Shown here in pieces: positions 52,396 through 60,844 of a stretch of DNA of 64,000 nucleotides. A model generated the notes under the pieces. The model saw nothing but the letters and a program-made list of their open reading frames with translations, did not search any database and was not told the DNA's origin. Source of the DNA: UBA4971 sp029551185 (lineage in GTDB: Bacteria; Bacillota; SHA-98; UBA4971); assembly GCA_035593725.1 (NCBI GenBank), contig DAOSZN010000010.1, positions 11,174-75,173 on the forward strand, given 5' to 3'. Position 1 is the first letter of the stretch. Each line of letters begins with the position of its first letter. The translations under genes were made by a program, and so were the position numbers.

Positions 52396-52440
52396 ACGTT
52401 CATGGGAAAGGGGAGGGGTTCTTCTCTTTCCCATGAACGT
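52396..52440. terminator. 15-bp perfect hairpin after iolN-like gene
   Basis: ACGTTCATGGGAAAG (52396-52410) pairs with CTTTCCCATGAACGT (52426-52440). It ends six bases before the start of the truncated gene, which has no RBS of its own. Probably the terminator of the inositol unit. Confidence 0.75.
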
Positions 52441-52445
52441 GAGTC

Positions 52446-52724
52446 ATGTCTGATTCACGAAAAGCGATAAATGAGAAGATGCTCATGCTATTAGGGTTTA
52501 ACTGCGCAACCGGTATGAATTACGATTTAAAGACGGATATTCGCTTGGCAAAGCATGCAGGATTTGAACTATTGGAGATTATTTGGGCTGCCAAACTGAA
52601 CAAGTGCTTGGAGAGTAATTCAGCCTGGAGTCTGAAACAGCTGTTTGGCGAGGCCGGTATTAAACTTGAAATTCTTTGGGGAGAGGTATTGAGTTACCGA
52701 CTTACCGATGCTATCATAGAATAA
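52446..52724 (+). pseudogene. Truncated TIM-barrel isomerase/epimerase (IolO-like) remnant
   Basis: A 92-codon frame whose product looks like the first third of a xylose isomerase-like barrel protein (LLGFNCATGMNYDLKTDIRL, then GFELLEIIWAAKLNKCLE). Full members have about 270-290 residues with metal ligands in the missing part. It lacks an RBS, starts just after a strong hairpin and stops abruptly before the T-box leader. In Thermotoga-type inositol clusters an epimerase (IolO) follows IolN, so this is probably its deleted copy. No continuation was found in other frames. Confidence 0.6.
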
Positions 52725-52736
52725 ATTCATAGCGTG

Positions 52737-53075
52737 GATCAAGACAAGGACGATGAAGAGGAGGAGTAAGCCGGTGAAAGAGCAAAAAGCGAGCTCTGAC
52801 CGGTGAGAGGGGGCCTCTGTAGCCGAGCTGAAGTTCGCCTCGGAGTCGCCTGTTGAAGCCTGTGCCGGGATTTAAGGCTCGATGGCCGAGGATGCGCAGG
52901 TGGTAGGCGGTGCCGGTGTTCCCACCGTTATACGGGAAACCCATCGGGATCTAAGATATCAGGATCTGATATGATGGTCCCCGTGGGGTAAAGTGGGCAT
53001 TTGTGCCAAGCGGAGTGGTACCGCGGGAGGATAGCGCCTTTCGTCTCTATGAACGAAAGGCGTGTTTCTTTTTTC
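52737..53075 (+). promoter_or_regulatory. T-box leader, phenylalanine (UUC) specifier
   Basis: A complete T-box riboswitch. Stem I begins with GATGAAGAGGAGGAGTAA. The specifier loop is bounded below by GAGG/CCTC and above by AGCCGG/CCG-A-GCT, and holds AGTA on its 5' side and GAAG-TTC-G on its 3' side, placing TTC (52834-52836, Phe) in the reading position followed by a purine. The T-box motif GTGGTACCGCGG is at 53015-53026; its UGGU fits an ACCA tRNA end. A terminator follows. Uncharged tRNA-Phe should switch the downstream ligase operon on. Confidence 0.9.
53035..53074 (+). terminator. T-box intrinsic terminator
   Basis: CGCCTTTCGT (53035-53044) pairs with ACGAAAGGCG (53053-53062), followed by a T-rich run (GTTTCTTTTTTC). 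It competes with the antiterminator that contains the T-box motif. Confidence 0.92.
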
Positions 53076-53176
53076 TATAGCCTTCATGCGGGTAACAAGG
53101 CAGAAGCGGAGAAAACGCCTAATTGACATGGTGATAAGGTGTCATGCCTCAGGAGATAGGAGAGAGGAGGATTCGC

Positions 53177-54487
53177 ATGATATGGAGTCCGGAATATGAG
53201 TGTATGTCCCGTGAGAGACTGGAACAGCTACAGATTAAGCGGTTAAAGGCCACGTTGCGAAGGGTGAGGGATTGTGTGCCTTTTTACAGAGCTCGTCTGG
53301 ATGAGGCAGGAATAGAGCCTGATGACATCTGTTCTCTTGACGATCTTACTCACATCCCTTTTACCACCAAGGAAGACCTGAGGGCAAACTACCCCTTTGG
53401 ATTATTTGCCGTCCCTGCGGAAGAAGTTATGCGGATCCATGCGTCTTCAGGCACGACGGGGAAGATGACTGTCGTCGGGTACACAAAAGGAGATATCAGC
53501 GTTTGGTCTGAAGTGATGGCGAGAGCGCTTGCGTCAGGCGGGGTGACGTCTAAGGACTTGATACATATTGCCTATGGCTACGGGCTCTTTACCGGGGGGC
53601 TTGGTGTCCATTACGGCGGTGAACTTCTTGGCGCCACAGTTGTCCCTGTCTCAGGCGGAAACACAAAGAGACAGTTACAGATTATGCAAGACTTCGGCAC
53701 CACTGTCCTTGCTTGTACTCCTTCATACGCCTTATACATGGCTGAAGCTGCGAAGGACGAAGGAATAGACATGAATGGGTTATCTCTTCGAGTAGGCATT
53801 CTCGGGGCTGAACCTTGGTCTGACAATATGCGCAAGGAAATTGAAGAGAAGCTGGGGATTGAGGCATTTGACATATACGGCATGTCTGAGATCATGGGCC
53901 CCGGGGTGGCGATTGAGTGCTCAGAGCATGAGGGGCTTCATGTGTTTGAAGACCACTTTCTTGTGGAAGTCGTTGACCCCGACACAGGTTGTGTGTTGCC
54001 GCCCGGCGCAAAAGGTGAGCTTGTATTTACGTCCCTTACAAAGGAAGCCTTCCCAATTATCCGATATCGGACCCGTGACATAAGCATTCTCAACTACCGG
54101 CCATGCGCTTGTGGAAGGACCCACGTCAGGATGCATCGAGTCCTCGGACGGACTGATGATATGCTGGTGGTTCGCGGTGTCAATGTATTCCCGTCCCAGA
54201 TTGAAAGCGTGCTCCTGGAAATCAGCGGAACAGAGCCTCATTACCTGATCGTCGTAGACCGTCTCAATAACCTTGATGAGCTCGAAATATGGGTGGAAGT
54301 CTCTGACGAGTTATTTTCAGACCAGGTCAAGTGCTTGGAGGATTTGGGCAAAAGAATCAGAAGCTCTCTTGAAAGCGCATTGGGCATCTCTGTCCGTGTG
54401 AAGTTGGTGGAGCCGAAGACTATACCGAGGAGTGAAGGGAAGGCCAGGCGGGTTGTGGATAGGCGCGAGGTTTATCCTGAAGGCTAG
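53177..54487 (+). CDS. paaK: Phenylacetate-CoA ligase (AMP-forming, PaaK-like)
   Basis: A 436-residue adenylate-forming ligase matching PaaK in size and motifs: phosphate loop HASSGTTGKMTVVGYT near residue 92, SEIMGPGVAIECSEHEGLHV near 238, the hinge/adenylate region FPIIRYRTRDIS near 290, and LGRTDDMLVVRGVNVFPSQI near 323. It activates phenylacetate or a related aryl acid with CoA. ATG 53177 with GAGAGGAGG upstream is preferred to 53144. Control by a Phe T-box and coupling to an ACT protein point to an anabolic role rather than degradation. No indolepyruvate oxidoreductase gene lies in the window. Confidence 0.88.
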   Translation: MIWSPEYECMSRERLEQLQIKRLKATLRRVRDCVPFYRARLDEAGIEPDDICSLDDLTHIPFTTKEDLRANYPFGLFAVPAEEVMRIHASSGTTGKMTVVGYTKGDISVWSEVMARALASGGVTSKDLIHIAYGYGLFTGGLGVHYGGELLGATVVPVSGGNTKRQLQIMQDFGTTVLACTPSYALYMAEAAKDEGIDMNGLSLRVGILGAEPWSDNMRKEIEEKLGIEAFDIYGMSEIMGPGVAIECSEHEGLHVFEDHFLVEVVDPDTGCVLPPGAKGELVFTSLTKEAFPIIRYRTRDISILNYRPCACGRTHVRMHRVLGRTDDMLVVRGVNVFPSQIESVLLEISGTEPHYLIVVDRLNNLDELEIWVEVSDELFSDQVKCLEDLGKRIRSSLESALGISVRVKLVEPKTIPRSEGKARRVVDRREVYPEG

Positions 54488-54555
54488 TTGTGGTAAGGAA
54501 TCTGCGCTTTGTTGCGAAGACAAAACCAAGAAGGGGAAAGCGAGGGTGTGCTACT

Positions 54556-54984
54556 ATGAAGGCAAAGCAGCTTTCGATATTTCTGGAGAATAAAGTAGGT
54601 CGTCTTGCGGAAGTCACCGATGTCCTCGGGGACAAGGATATCAATATCAGAGCCCTCTCTTTGGCTGACACGTCAGACTTCGGGGTGTTACGGTTGATAG
54701 TTGACGATCCCGACCGTGCCGAGAAGGCGCTGAGAGAGGATGGGTATACAGTCAGCATCACCGAAGTCATTGCAGTCAAGGTGCCGGATAAGCCAGGGGG
54801 ACTGAGCCGGGTGTTGAAGTCCTTTGCTGATCTGGAAGTCAATGTCGAATACATGTACGCTTTTGCCGGCAAAAACGGAGACAATGCAGTTGTAGTCTTC
54901 AGAGTCGATGACCCGGAAAGAGCGATCCCCATTTTGCAACAGCATGGGGTGGCGCTTCTGACAGAAGACGAGATCTATCAATAG
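54556..54984 (+). CDS. Tandem ACT-domain protein
   Basis: A 142-residue protein consisting of two ACT domains (residues 1-70: KQLSIFLENKVGRLAEVTDV; 71-140: VIAVKVPDKPGGLSRVLKSF), the fold that binds amino acids to regulate enzymes. Such proteins commonly accompany PaaK and indolepyruvate:ferredoxin oxidoreductase in anaerobes. ATG 54556 with GCGAGGG upstream is preferred to GTG 54490. It is cotranscribed with the ligase under the T-box and probably senses an aromatic amino acid. Confidence 0.86.
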   Translation: MKAKQLSIFLENKVGRLAEVTDVLGDKDINIRALSLADTSDFGVLRLIVDDPDRAEKALREDGYTVSITEVIAVKVPDKPGGLSRVLKSFADLEVNVEYMYAFAGKNGDNAVVVFRVDDPERAIPILQQHGVALLTEDEIYQ

Positions 54985-54993
54985 GTTGTAAAT

Positions 54994-56883
54994 TTATGAG
55001 AGCTTAAACCGGGTTACGCTTTCTTTGAGTCGTTGAGCCATGCCTCTTAGAGAGGCTGCCAGATGTGCTATGTCTTGAATTGAAGCAGTCATCTCTTGTG
55101 CTGATGCAGAGACTCTGTCTATTGATGAGGCGGTCTCTTGTGAAGCAGCTGTGACATGGTGAACCGCTTTCATAACTTCGTCTGCGCTTGCTGTCATCTC
55201 TTCAGTCGCTGCAGTGTTTTCCTCAGCTATGCTTACTATGTGGTTTATGGCGTGTTCTACTTTATGACTGGCGTCAGACAACGTCTCTGTTGAGGTGATA
55301 AGGTTTCGGACGAATTCCTCAATTTCCACGACCTCCGTAATTATCTCATCCAGAACGGTTCGTGCTTCGTCCGTTAGGACGCTGCCTGATTCCACTTCTT
55401 TGCTTGCGGTAGTCATTGCCTTTACCGCGTCTTCTGTTGCATGTCTTACGCTGGATATAAGGTCTGCAATGGCTTTTGTCTCCACAGATGAGCGTTCCGC
55501 CAGCTTGCGTACTTCGTCTGCGACGACTGCGAATCCCTTACCATGCTCACCTGCTCTGGCTGCTTCAATTGCGGCGTTTAAGGCAAGAAGATTGGTTTGC
55601 TGAGCGATATCGTCGATGACTTCCAAGATCTGTCCAATGTCATGAGAGTACTTATCAAGGTCGCGAATGGTGGCTGCTGTAGCGTCTGCGGCATGCTTAA
55701 TGCGATGCATTCCCGTGATCACATTCACTATTGCCCCTTCGCCTTTGGATGCAGATTCCGCGCTTCGCTTACACGCGGAGCCGACATTTTCGAGGCCATT
55801 CAGCGCCTCGTTTAATGACTTTTGCATATCCCTCATTATGCCGGACGCCAGATGCACACTTTCAACCTGAGATTCCGCGCCTTTTGCTACCTGCGTTATG
55901 GCAGTGTTGAGCTGGGCGAGTGATGCAGAGGTTTCGGACATGCTCATGGATTGCTCATCAGTGTTCGCTGCAAGCTGTTGCATAGCATAAGATATTTCCT
56001 CTATTGCCTGGGCAGATCCTTCAGTGATTTCGTGTAACGTCTCACTGGTTTCGGCAACTGTTTCCGCAGATGATATTGCTTCACTGACCAGGCTTCTCAA
56101 GTTTGACAGCATATCGCTGAATGCCTTTGCCAAGGCTCCTATTTCGTTAGTGGTGTCATAAGTAAGATCCTCAGTAAGATCTCCTAAAGCCACCTTATTT
56201 GCTACTGTTGCAAGGCTTCTGACAGGATTTGCAATATCCCTGACTATAAGCGTGCCTAACACGCCTCCGACTAAGATGACTGCTGCCAGCAAGGCATAAA
56301 TGGCGGCTCTTGCTGAACTCGCGATAGTCTTAGTGCCTGTGATTGCCTGGTTTGTGTCTTCCCGTGTCATTAAGAGGATTTCATCGAGCAACGCCACAAA
56401 CTTGTTTCCTGCGTCGTCTGCGCTTCTACGGGCAGAGTCAAGGACTTCTCCGCTTTCACCCATTCTTGAGATGACTGTCGTCCATTGAATGACACTGAGA
56501 AAGCCTTCCCATTCTTTAAGAATGGCTGCATATTTCTCCTGGGCATCTTCGGTGACAAGGAGCGCTTCCAGGGATTCGAACTGAGTCTTAACGTTCTTCT
56601 TTATGTCTTCAATAATCGCTTCCTCTTCTTTGAACTGCTGTTCAGTGGAGCTTAGGGTATGACGGATGATAGTAAGCCTGAGTTTGTCGATATCACTTCT
56701 CAAGTCTGCAATACATTCCGACTTAGGCAAAACATTTTCACCGAGCTCTTCCACGTACCCGGTTATGTTATTAATGTTTCTCAGGGAGTGGACTCCGACT
56801 GCTCCGACTAACGCAACCATGAATATGACCAGTATGGCAATTTTCACTTGCAAGTTCAGGTTTCGAAACCACTGAGTCAGCAT
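54994..56883 (-). CDS. Methyl-accepting chemotaxis protein (paralogue 1)
   Basis: A 629-residue transmembrane receptor. The first membrane segment is near residues 14-30 (IAILVIFMVALVGAVGVHSL), followed by a four-helix-bundle-type sensor domain to about 190, a second segment (AIYALLAAVILVGGVLGTLI), a HAMP linker (PVRSLATVANKVALGDLTED), and a signalling domain with the conserved hairpin tip DIAQQTNLLALNAAIEAARA near 433. The start has AAGGGATGGG upstream. It differs most from the other two receptors in the sensor part. It is convergent with the ACT gene 9 bases away. Confidence 0.92.
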   Translation of the reverse strand: MLTQWFRNLNLQVKIAILVIFMVALVGAVGVHSLRNINNITGYVEELGENVLPKSECIADLRSDIDKLRLTIIRHTLSSTEQQFKEEEAIIEDIKKNVKTQFESLEALLVTEDAQEKYAAILKEWEGFLSVIQWTTVISRMGESGEVLDSARRSADDAGNKFVALLDEILLMTREDTNQAITGTKTIASSARAAIYALLAAVILVGGVLGTLIVRDIANPVRSLATVANKVALGDLTEDLTYDTTNEIGALAKAFSDMLSNLRSLVSEAISSAETVAETSETLHEITEGSAQAIEEISYAMQQLAANTDEQSMSMSETSASLAQLNTAITQVAKGAESQVESVHLASGIMRDMQKSLNEALNGLENVGSACKRSAESASKGEGAIVNVITGMHRIKHAADATAATIRDLDKYSHDIGQILEVIDDIAQQTNLLALNAAIEAARAGEHGKGFAVVADEVRKLAERSSVETKAIADLISSVRHATEDAVKAMTTASKEVESGSVLTDEARTVLDEIITEVVEIEEFVRNLITSTETLSDASHKVEHAINHIVSIAEENTAATEEMTASADEVMKAVHHVTAASQETASSIDRVSASAQEMTASIQDIAHLAASLRGMAQRLKESVTRFKLS

Positions 56884-57053
56884 GTGATCCCATCCCTTCT
56901 GCCGGAAAATGTGGAATTATTGCCCAGGCATTAATCATTTATTCGATAAGTTAATAGCAAATCCTCTCATATTTGGAATACTCTTGAGCGGTTGAGGCTT
57001 GATAAAACCTGATGTGTGAGCTATGTATGATGCCTGTACGCACAGTCTTGTAA

Positions 57054-57097
57054 GAGGGATGACATCAGGCGGGTAATCCGACCTGACGTCATCCCTC
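57054..57097. terminator. Terminator-like hairpin between cheW and receptor 1 genes
   Basis: GAGGGATGAC.TCAGG (57054-57069) pairs with CCTGA.GTCATCCCTC (57082-57097), a 15-pair stem with one mismatch. On the minus strand it ends the cheW/receptor 2 unit before receptor 1. The rest of 56884-57140 holds the receptor 1 promoter region with no clear consensus. Confidence 0.7.
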
Positions 57098-57140
57098 CGG
57101 ATCCTGATTATTTACGTTGACACCAGGTTATGTGGGTATT

Positions 57141-57617
57141 TTAACTTAAAGTGTCTACCGCCTCCTGCAATTTAAGAATTTCATCATCAGACAAGGCGTT
57201 CTCCAAGTTCAGCAAGATTATCAACCTGTCATCCAATTTAGCAATCCCCTTAAGGCATCTTTCGTTTGACGATCTCATGATCTCCGGAAGGGGTTCAATA
57301 TCTTCCGCTCCGATCCTCATGACCTCAGACACGGAATCCACAACAAGTCCGACGAGATTCCCTTGTATATTGGCGATGACTACCCGTGTATCATCTGTTC
57401 GACCCCTGGACGACACATCAAGACGTTTGGCAAGATCAATGACGGGGATCACTTGCTCGCGCAGATTAATGACTCCTTCCACAAATAACGGGGCTTTTGG
57501 TACCCATACAATGGCAGGGAGTCTGATTATCTCTTGGACCTGCATTATGTTAATTCCATATTCTTCCGAGCCTAACCGGAATGTGACCAATTGCATTTCA
57601 TTACTTGACACTTTCAC
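57141..57617 (-). CDS. cheW: CheW-type chemotaxis coupling protein
   Basis: A 158-residue CheW: QLVTFRLGSEEYGINIMQVQ at residue 9, EGVINLREQVIPVIDLAKRL near 48, and VVDSVSEVMRI near 96. It links receptors to the CheA kinase. GTG 57617 has CGGAGGGAG upstream. It lies just 32 bases downstream of the receptor 2 gene on the same strand, forming a receptor-CheW unit. No CheA or other che gene lies in the window. Confidence 0.93.
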   Translation of the reverse strand: MKVSSNEMQLVTFRLGSEEYGINIMQVQEIIRLPAIVWVPKAPLFVEGVINLREQVIPVIDLAKRLDVSSRGRTDDTRVVIANIQGNLVGLVVDSVSEVMRIGAEDIEPLPEIMRSSNERCLKGIAKLDDRLIILLNLENALSDDEILKLQEAVDTLS

Positions 57618-57649
57618 GGCTCCCTCCGTTCTGAAGAGGTCTACTCCGT

Positions 57650-59545
57650 CTATTCTAGTTTGAACACGCTCACTGCCTCCGCCAGTCTTGCTGCCATATT
57701 CGCCAGTTGCGAAGCTGACGCAGCTATTTGCTCAATTGATGCGTTGACCTGTTCGGCTGATGCTGAGATCTCCTCGACAGATGCAGCAGTCTCTTCTGAG
57801 ACGGACGCAATACTATCTACCGCTTGTGTGACTTCGTCAGCGCTGGCAGCGATCTCTTCAGTTGCAGCAGTGTTTTCCTCTGATATGCTGACAATCTCAT
57901 CAATGGATTTTTCTACGTTCTTGCCGGCCTCTACAAGATCCGTGATTGATTGAATGAGGTTTTCTATGAGCATTTCAGTATCATTTGCATTCGCGACAAT
58001 CTCCTGAAGAACGGTTTTTGCCTCCCCAGTAAGGGTATTGCCTGTCTCCACCTGATCGCTTGCCATGGTTATGGCTTTTACCGCCTTATCAGACGCTTGC
58101 CTTACTCTTCCTATCAATTCAGCTATTGACTTGGTTTCCACAGATGAGCGTTCAGCCAGCTTTCGCACTTCATCTGCGACTACTGCGAAGCCTCTGCCAT
58201 GTTCGCCGGCTCTGGCTGCTTCTATCGCAGCGTTAAGGGCCAGGAGATTTGTCTGCTCTGCTATATCATCAATGACTTCCAGGATTCTACCGATATCCTC
58301 GGAGTGCTTATCCAATTCACCTATGGTTACAGCGACTGAGTCAGCTGCTTCCTTGATTTGTTTCATACCTACGATAACATTCTCTATAGACTGGCTGCCT
58401 TTTGCCGCAGAATCTGCGCTTTGCCGAGATGCGGAATTCACTTTTTCCAGCACTTCTATGGCTTCATCCATGGATTTCTTCATGCTATCCAATACTACGG
58501 AAGCTTCGTGGACACTCTGCGTCTGAAGTTCAGCTCCTTTGGCCACCTGCGCTATTGCCTGATTAACCTGGTGGATTGAAGCTGCTGTCTCATTTATACT
58601 TGCTGTCTGCTCTTCAATACCTGCTGACATTTGTCCCATTGTGCTCGAGATCTGATGCACAGCGCTTGCCGATTGCTCTGCACCTGCAGCGAGTTCTTCG
58701 CTGGTGGTTGCAACCAAATGAGCAGATGAAGTAGATTCACTGACTACATTTCGCAGGTTCTTTATCATGATGCCGAAGGCTTGCATCAGATGTCCGACCT
58801 CGTCGGTTGATGTTGCAACAATGTCTTCGGTAAGATCTCCTGACGCGACTTTATTCACGAACTCTACAAGATCTCTTACAGGATCTGCAATATGCTTCGC
58901 AATAAAGAGTCCCACTCCGAAGCCAACTACAACCAAGATTGCAATGAGAGCGATGACCGAGTTGTGTCCTGATGCTGCAGTTGCCATAGATTGGGCTACG
59001 ACTTTGTCTGTGTCGGCTGCTATCTCTGATTCCAGTTCGCTCAGGATTGCTACCAGCCTATCACCGGCTTGGGCGCATTGTTTCCGATTTAGTTCTACGA
59101 TTTCAAAATCCGCGCCTTGCCGTGAAAGCCGGAAGATGTTGTCTCCGATCCTTGTAAACTCATTCCACTGCTCAATGAAGGAATTGTAAACCTCACGGTC
59201 TCTTTCACTGATGAGCAGGAGGTTAAGTTGTTCAAGGATGTCGCCTGCTTCTTGTTTGGCTTGTGCAAAGGATGCTTCGTGCTCGTTAAACTCCGACTCT
59301 ATAGTGGCCAGCATAACGCGAACCGCAGCCAGTCTCGCATCGCCTACAGCTTCTGCAAGGTCGCCGATGAGTTGAGTCTTAGGGAGTGAATTCCCCCCGA
59401 GAGTTCTGGTGTTTTCAGTGATGAGATTTACATTTTTTACTGCGCGTAACCCGATTACTCCGGTAAACGCAACAAGGATTGCTATCATCAGCATAATCTT
59501 TGACCTCAAACGGAGGTTTCGAAACCATCTCATAAACATACTCAT
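57650..59545 (-). CDS. Methyl-accepting chemotaxis protein (paralogue 2)
   Basis: A 631-residue receptor built like paralogue 1: membrane segment near 15-32 (KIMLMIAILVAFTGVIGL), sensor domain, second segment (IALIAILVVVGFGVGLFI), HAMP (PVRDLVEFVNKVASGDLTED) and signalling tip DIAEQTNLLALNAAIEAARA. The ATG has TAGGAGGGATTC upstream. It is closely similar to the receptor at 60845, with nearly identical signalling domains and shared openings (WFRNLRLRSKI), so the two arose by duplication. Confidence 0.92.
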   Translation of the reverse strand: MSMFMRWFRNLRLRSKIMLMIAILVAFTGVIGLRAVKNVNLITENTRTLGGNSLPKTQLIGDLAEAVGDARLAAVRVMLATIESEFNEHEASFAQAKQEAGDILEQLNLLLISERDREVYNSFIEQWNEFTRIGDNIFRLSRQGADFEIVELNRKQCAQAGDRLVAILSELESEIAADTDKVVAQSMATAASGHNSVIALIAILVVVGFGVGLFIAKHIADPVRDLVEFVNKVASGDLTEDIVATSTDEVGHLMQAFGIMIKNLRNVVSESTSSAHLVATTSEELAAGAEQSASAVHQISSTMGQMSAGIEEQTASINETAASIHQVNQAIAQVAKGAELQTQSVHEASVVLDSMKKSMDEAIEVLEKVNSASRQSADSAAKGSQSIENVIVGMKQIKEAADSVAVTIGELDKHSEDIGRILEVIDDIAEQTNLLALNAAIEAARAGEHGRGFAVVADEVRKLAERSSVETKSIAELIGRVRQASDKAVKAITMASDQVETGNTLTGEAKTVLQEIVANANDTEMLIENLIQSITDLVEAGKNVEKSIDEIVSISEENTAATEEIAASADEVTQAVDSIASVSEETAASVEEISASAEQVNASIEQIAASASQLANMAARLAEAVSVFKLE

Positions 59546-59681
59546 GAATCCCTCCTATGTATGGTGCTCTTACTCCGAGTACGCGGTATTCCGGTGATTT
59601 ATAAGGTGTGATATTATCTGTGTTGCTTGCTGATTTGAATAAGGCCTCACTCCCCTCGACCGACACAAATCTTCATTCTTG

Positions 59682-60332
59682 CTACAGAGCTTCTCCGAGA
59701 AGTTGAAAGCCTTCACTTCTAAGATAGGCTCCGAATGCTTTGACTACCTCAATATCAAACTGGGTTCCGGAACACCTTTCCAATTCCGTCAATGCTTTAG
59801 CGACTGAAACCGTTGGTTTGTATACGCGCGAAGAGACCATTGCATCAAAACTGTCAGCAACAGAAAGTATCCTGGAGCCTAAAGGTATTTCATCCCCGGA
59901 AAGACCGTGGGGATAACCACTGCCGTCCATCCGCTCGTGATGGTGTAGGACAAGGTATGCAATATTAACAAGATCAGGCACTTCGACTATGATTTCATAT
60001 CCTAGGATTACATGCCTCTTCATCTCGTGCATTTCTTCGTCTGAGAGCTTGGCGGGTTTATAGAGATGAGTTTTTGTGATACCGATTTTCCCGATATCAT
60101 GGAGAAGACCTGCCAGTCTAATGGTTGATTGGTCCTTCTTTGACAAACCGAGTTCCCGGGCTATGTGCGCACTGTACGTGCCTACTCTTCGTGAATGTCC
60201 GGATGTCAGCGGGTCTTGTATGTCCAAAATTGCAGCTAACGTAAGCACTGGAAGAGATTGAGACAACTGGGCAGGATGCTCGTTTTGCAGCAATTCCTCA
60301 AGGATAGCCTTTATCATGTCAAGATCCTCCAT
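59682..60332 (-). CDS. HD-GYP domain phosphodiesterase
   Basis: A 216-residue HD-GYP protein, a family that hydrolyses cyclic di-GMP. It has the HD pair GLLHDIGKIGI near residue 85 and the HHExxDGxGYP-like motif LHHHERMDGSGYPHGL near 138, with ILSVADSFDAMVS after it. No receiver or other sensor domain is attached; the N-terminal 40 residues are helical. ATG 60332 has CAGGAG upstream and is preferred to the longer frame from 60482. It lies between the receptor 2 and receptor 3 genes on the same strand, hinting at a link between c-di-GMP level and motility. Confidence 0.9.
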   Translation of the reverse strand: MEDLDMIKAILEELLQNEHPAQLSQSLPVLTLAAILDIQDPLTSGHSRRVGTYSAHIARELGLSKKDQSTIRLAGLLHDIGKIGITKTHLYKPAKLSDEEMHEMKRHVILGYEIIVEVPDLVNIAYLVLHHHERMDGSGYPHGLSGDEIPLGSRILSVADSFDAMVSSRVYKPTVSVAKALTELERCSGTQFDIEVVKAFGAYLRSEGFQLLGEAL

Positions 60333-60844
60333 GTTTACTCCTGTACTTGCGTCATAATTAGATTCATGTTGTATAGACTGCGTTTTGACAGTAACCTCAC
60401 CGAACAGCACATTCCCATAGCAGCTTGGCCCATCTCTTGGCGAACCTGCCGGTTTGAATAGCGCTAGTATGCCATTTTGCATGGATTCTCAAACACCATC
60501 AATTCTTAAGGGTTCTGCTGCATGGAAAAGAAGAATATGGCCTAACACAACTCGTAATGTTATAACACGTAATATGCAAGATTCCGGGAATGGTCGAAAA
60601 CCCGAAGTATCCTTTTCTCCTACCTATTCCTATGCTTGCCATGACTTGCAAACCCGCATTTTGCAGAAAGCCATGTGTGTGTGGCCAACGATTGGAAGGT
60701 TGGATGGAAAAGCCATCCAAAGATACTTGTAACATTCGACATAATAGGGCAAAATCCTCCCAAAATCGATGGCTACGGGGAAAGCCCTGATCCCCGGGGG
60801 ACATTCCGGCGTGAAAGTTGGGGAAACAGAGGATCTGATTGAGA
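60333..60844. other. Intergenic region (512 bp) between receptor 3 and HD-GYP genes
   Basis: Contains a perfect 8-bp hairpin TTGGATGG/CCATCCAA (60700-60720), probably the end of the receptor 3 transcript, and otherwise no RBS-preceded ORF. A c-di-GMP riboswitch was looked for and not found. Confidence 0.45.

Noticed and set aside
60333..60844. c-di-GMP riboswitch near the HD-GYP gene
   Set aside because: Some phrases (GCAAA, GGTAGG-like) resemble it on the minus strand, but the conserved core and paired helices are missing.
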